Of a DNA stretch of 35,376 nucleotides, positions 35,112-35,376 are shown one piece after another. Position numbers and translations under genes: made by a program. Positions within the stretch are counted from its first letter, which is position 1. Every line of letters begins with the position of its first letter. Source of the DNA: an uncultured Azonexus sp. (GTDB lineage Bacteria; Pseudomonadota; Gammaproteobacteria; Burkholderiales; Rhodocyclaceae); assembly GCA_937983545.1 (NCBI GenBank), contig CALJZP010000263.1, positions 1-35,376 of the forward strand, in the 5' to 3' direction. The notes under the pieces were generated by a model. That model did not search any database, was not told where the DNA came from, and saw only the letters and a program-made list of their open reading frames with translations.

Positions 35112-35363
35112 CTAGTCGTCTTCCAGACCGAATTCGATGTCGATTTTCTTCATCTGCCGGTTGTACCACCAGATGATCACCAGAAAAAGCACCAATCCGC
35201 CCTGTGCCGCCATGTAAAAGCCCAGCGGGAAGCCGAAGATGACGATCTGGTTGATATCCCGCGCAAACCAGGTCGTGCCAAAGGTCACGCAAACCCATAG
35301 AAGAAGCAGGACAAAGGTCAGACGCCTGGTCTTCCGCCAATAGAGATAGCGTTTCCCTTTCAT
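35112..35363 (-). CDS. DUF4212 protein (solute symporter small subunit type)
   Basis: The 83-residue protein has two membrane spans (LTFVLLLLWVCVTFGTTWF and LGFYMAAQGGLVLFLVIIWW) with the conserved NQIVIFGFPLGFYMAAQGG loop and the tail KKIDIEFGLED. DUF4212 proteins normally accompany a large sodium:solute symporter of the acetate or lactate type. That partner is not directly downstream here; it may lie to the right, outside the window. AAGGA precedes the ATG. Confidence 0.9.
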   Translation of the reverse strand: MKGKRYLYWRKTRRLTFVLLLLWVCVTFGTTWFARDINQIVIFGFPLGFYMAAQGGLVLFLVIIWWYNRQMKKIDIEFGLEDD

Positions 35364-35376
35364 GCGTCCTTGCCGT

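Overview
The window looks like a betaproteobacterial chromosome, most likely Rhodocyclales or a close relative. The evidence is the housekeeping order guaB-guaA, a DUF4124 protein, rnfH/ratA divergent from smpB, menD, a bimodular queF, trmJ and suhB, plus a GuaA with the small C-terminal insertion I associate with betaproteobacteria. The genus is an inference.

From about 22,020 to 35,376 the DNA is core genome: purine synthesis (guaB-guaA), ribosome rescue (smpB), an orphan NarL-type response regulator facing an HPt protein, tRNA-Asp, menaquinone synthesis (menD), queuosine synthesis (queF), an HDOD protein, trmJ, suhB, three tiny unknown genes, tRNA-Ser and a DUF4212 membrane protein.

From position 1 to about 22,000 it is an integrated mobile island, inserted at the 3' end of guaA. 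Its guaA-proximal end carries a P4-type integrase, an AlpA-like regulator, an excisionase-like protein, a winged-helix replication-type protein and, upstream of that, two clusters of perfectly phased 11-bp palindromic repeats that look like an origin. Further in are a second tyrosine recombinase (16,037-17,113), a serine recombinase with two tiny companions, and an unlisted 59-codon membrane-peptide gene. I could not see a second copy of the guaA end, so the island probably continues beyond position 1.

The cargo has two blocks. On the minus strand at the far left lies part of a Dpd system (7-deazapurine DNA modification and restriction): dpdE (SNF2-like helicase), dpdF (RecQ-like helicase) and the start of dpdG, all with four-base ATGA overlaps. 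Two unrecognised genes precede them on the same strand. The modification genes dpdA-dpdC are not in view. On the plus strand at 8,694-14,386 lies a gene set I do not recognise as any named system: a lipoprotein, a secreted FlgT-like protein, a WYL-domain regulator, three unknown proteins (one with many paired cysteines) and a DUF2779 protein that joins a Cas4/AddB-like iron-sulphur nuclease to a DnaQ-like exonuclease. Three copies of the palindrome CGACA-N5-TGTCG sit in exactly the two leader regions of this set. This is strong sequence evidence that the whole block is one regulon under the WYL protein, and it is the best candidate in the window for an undescribed system.
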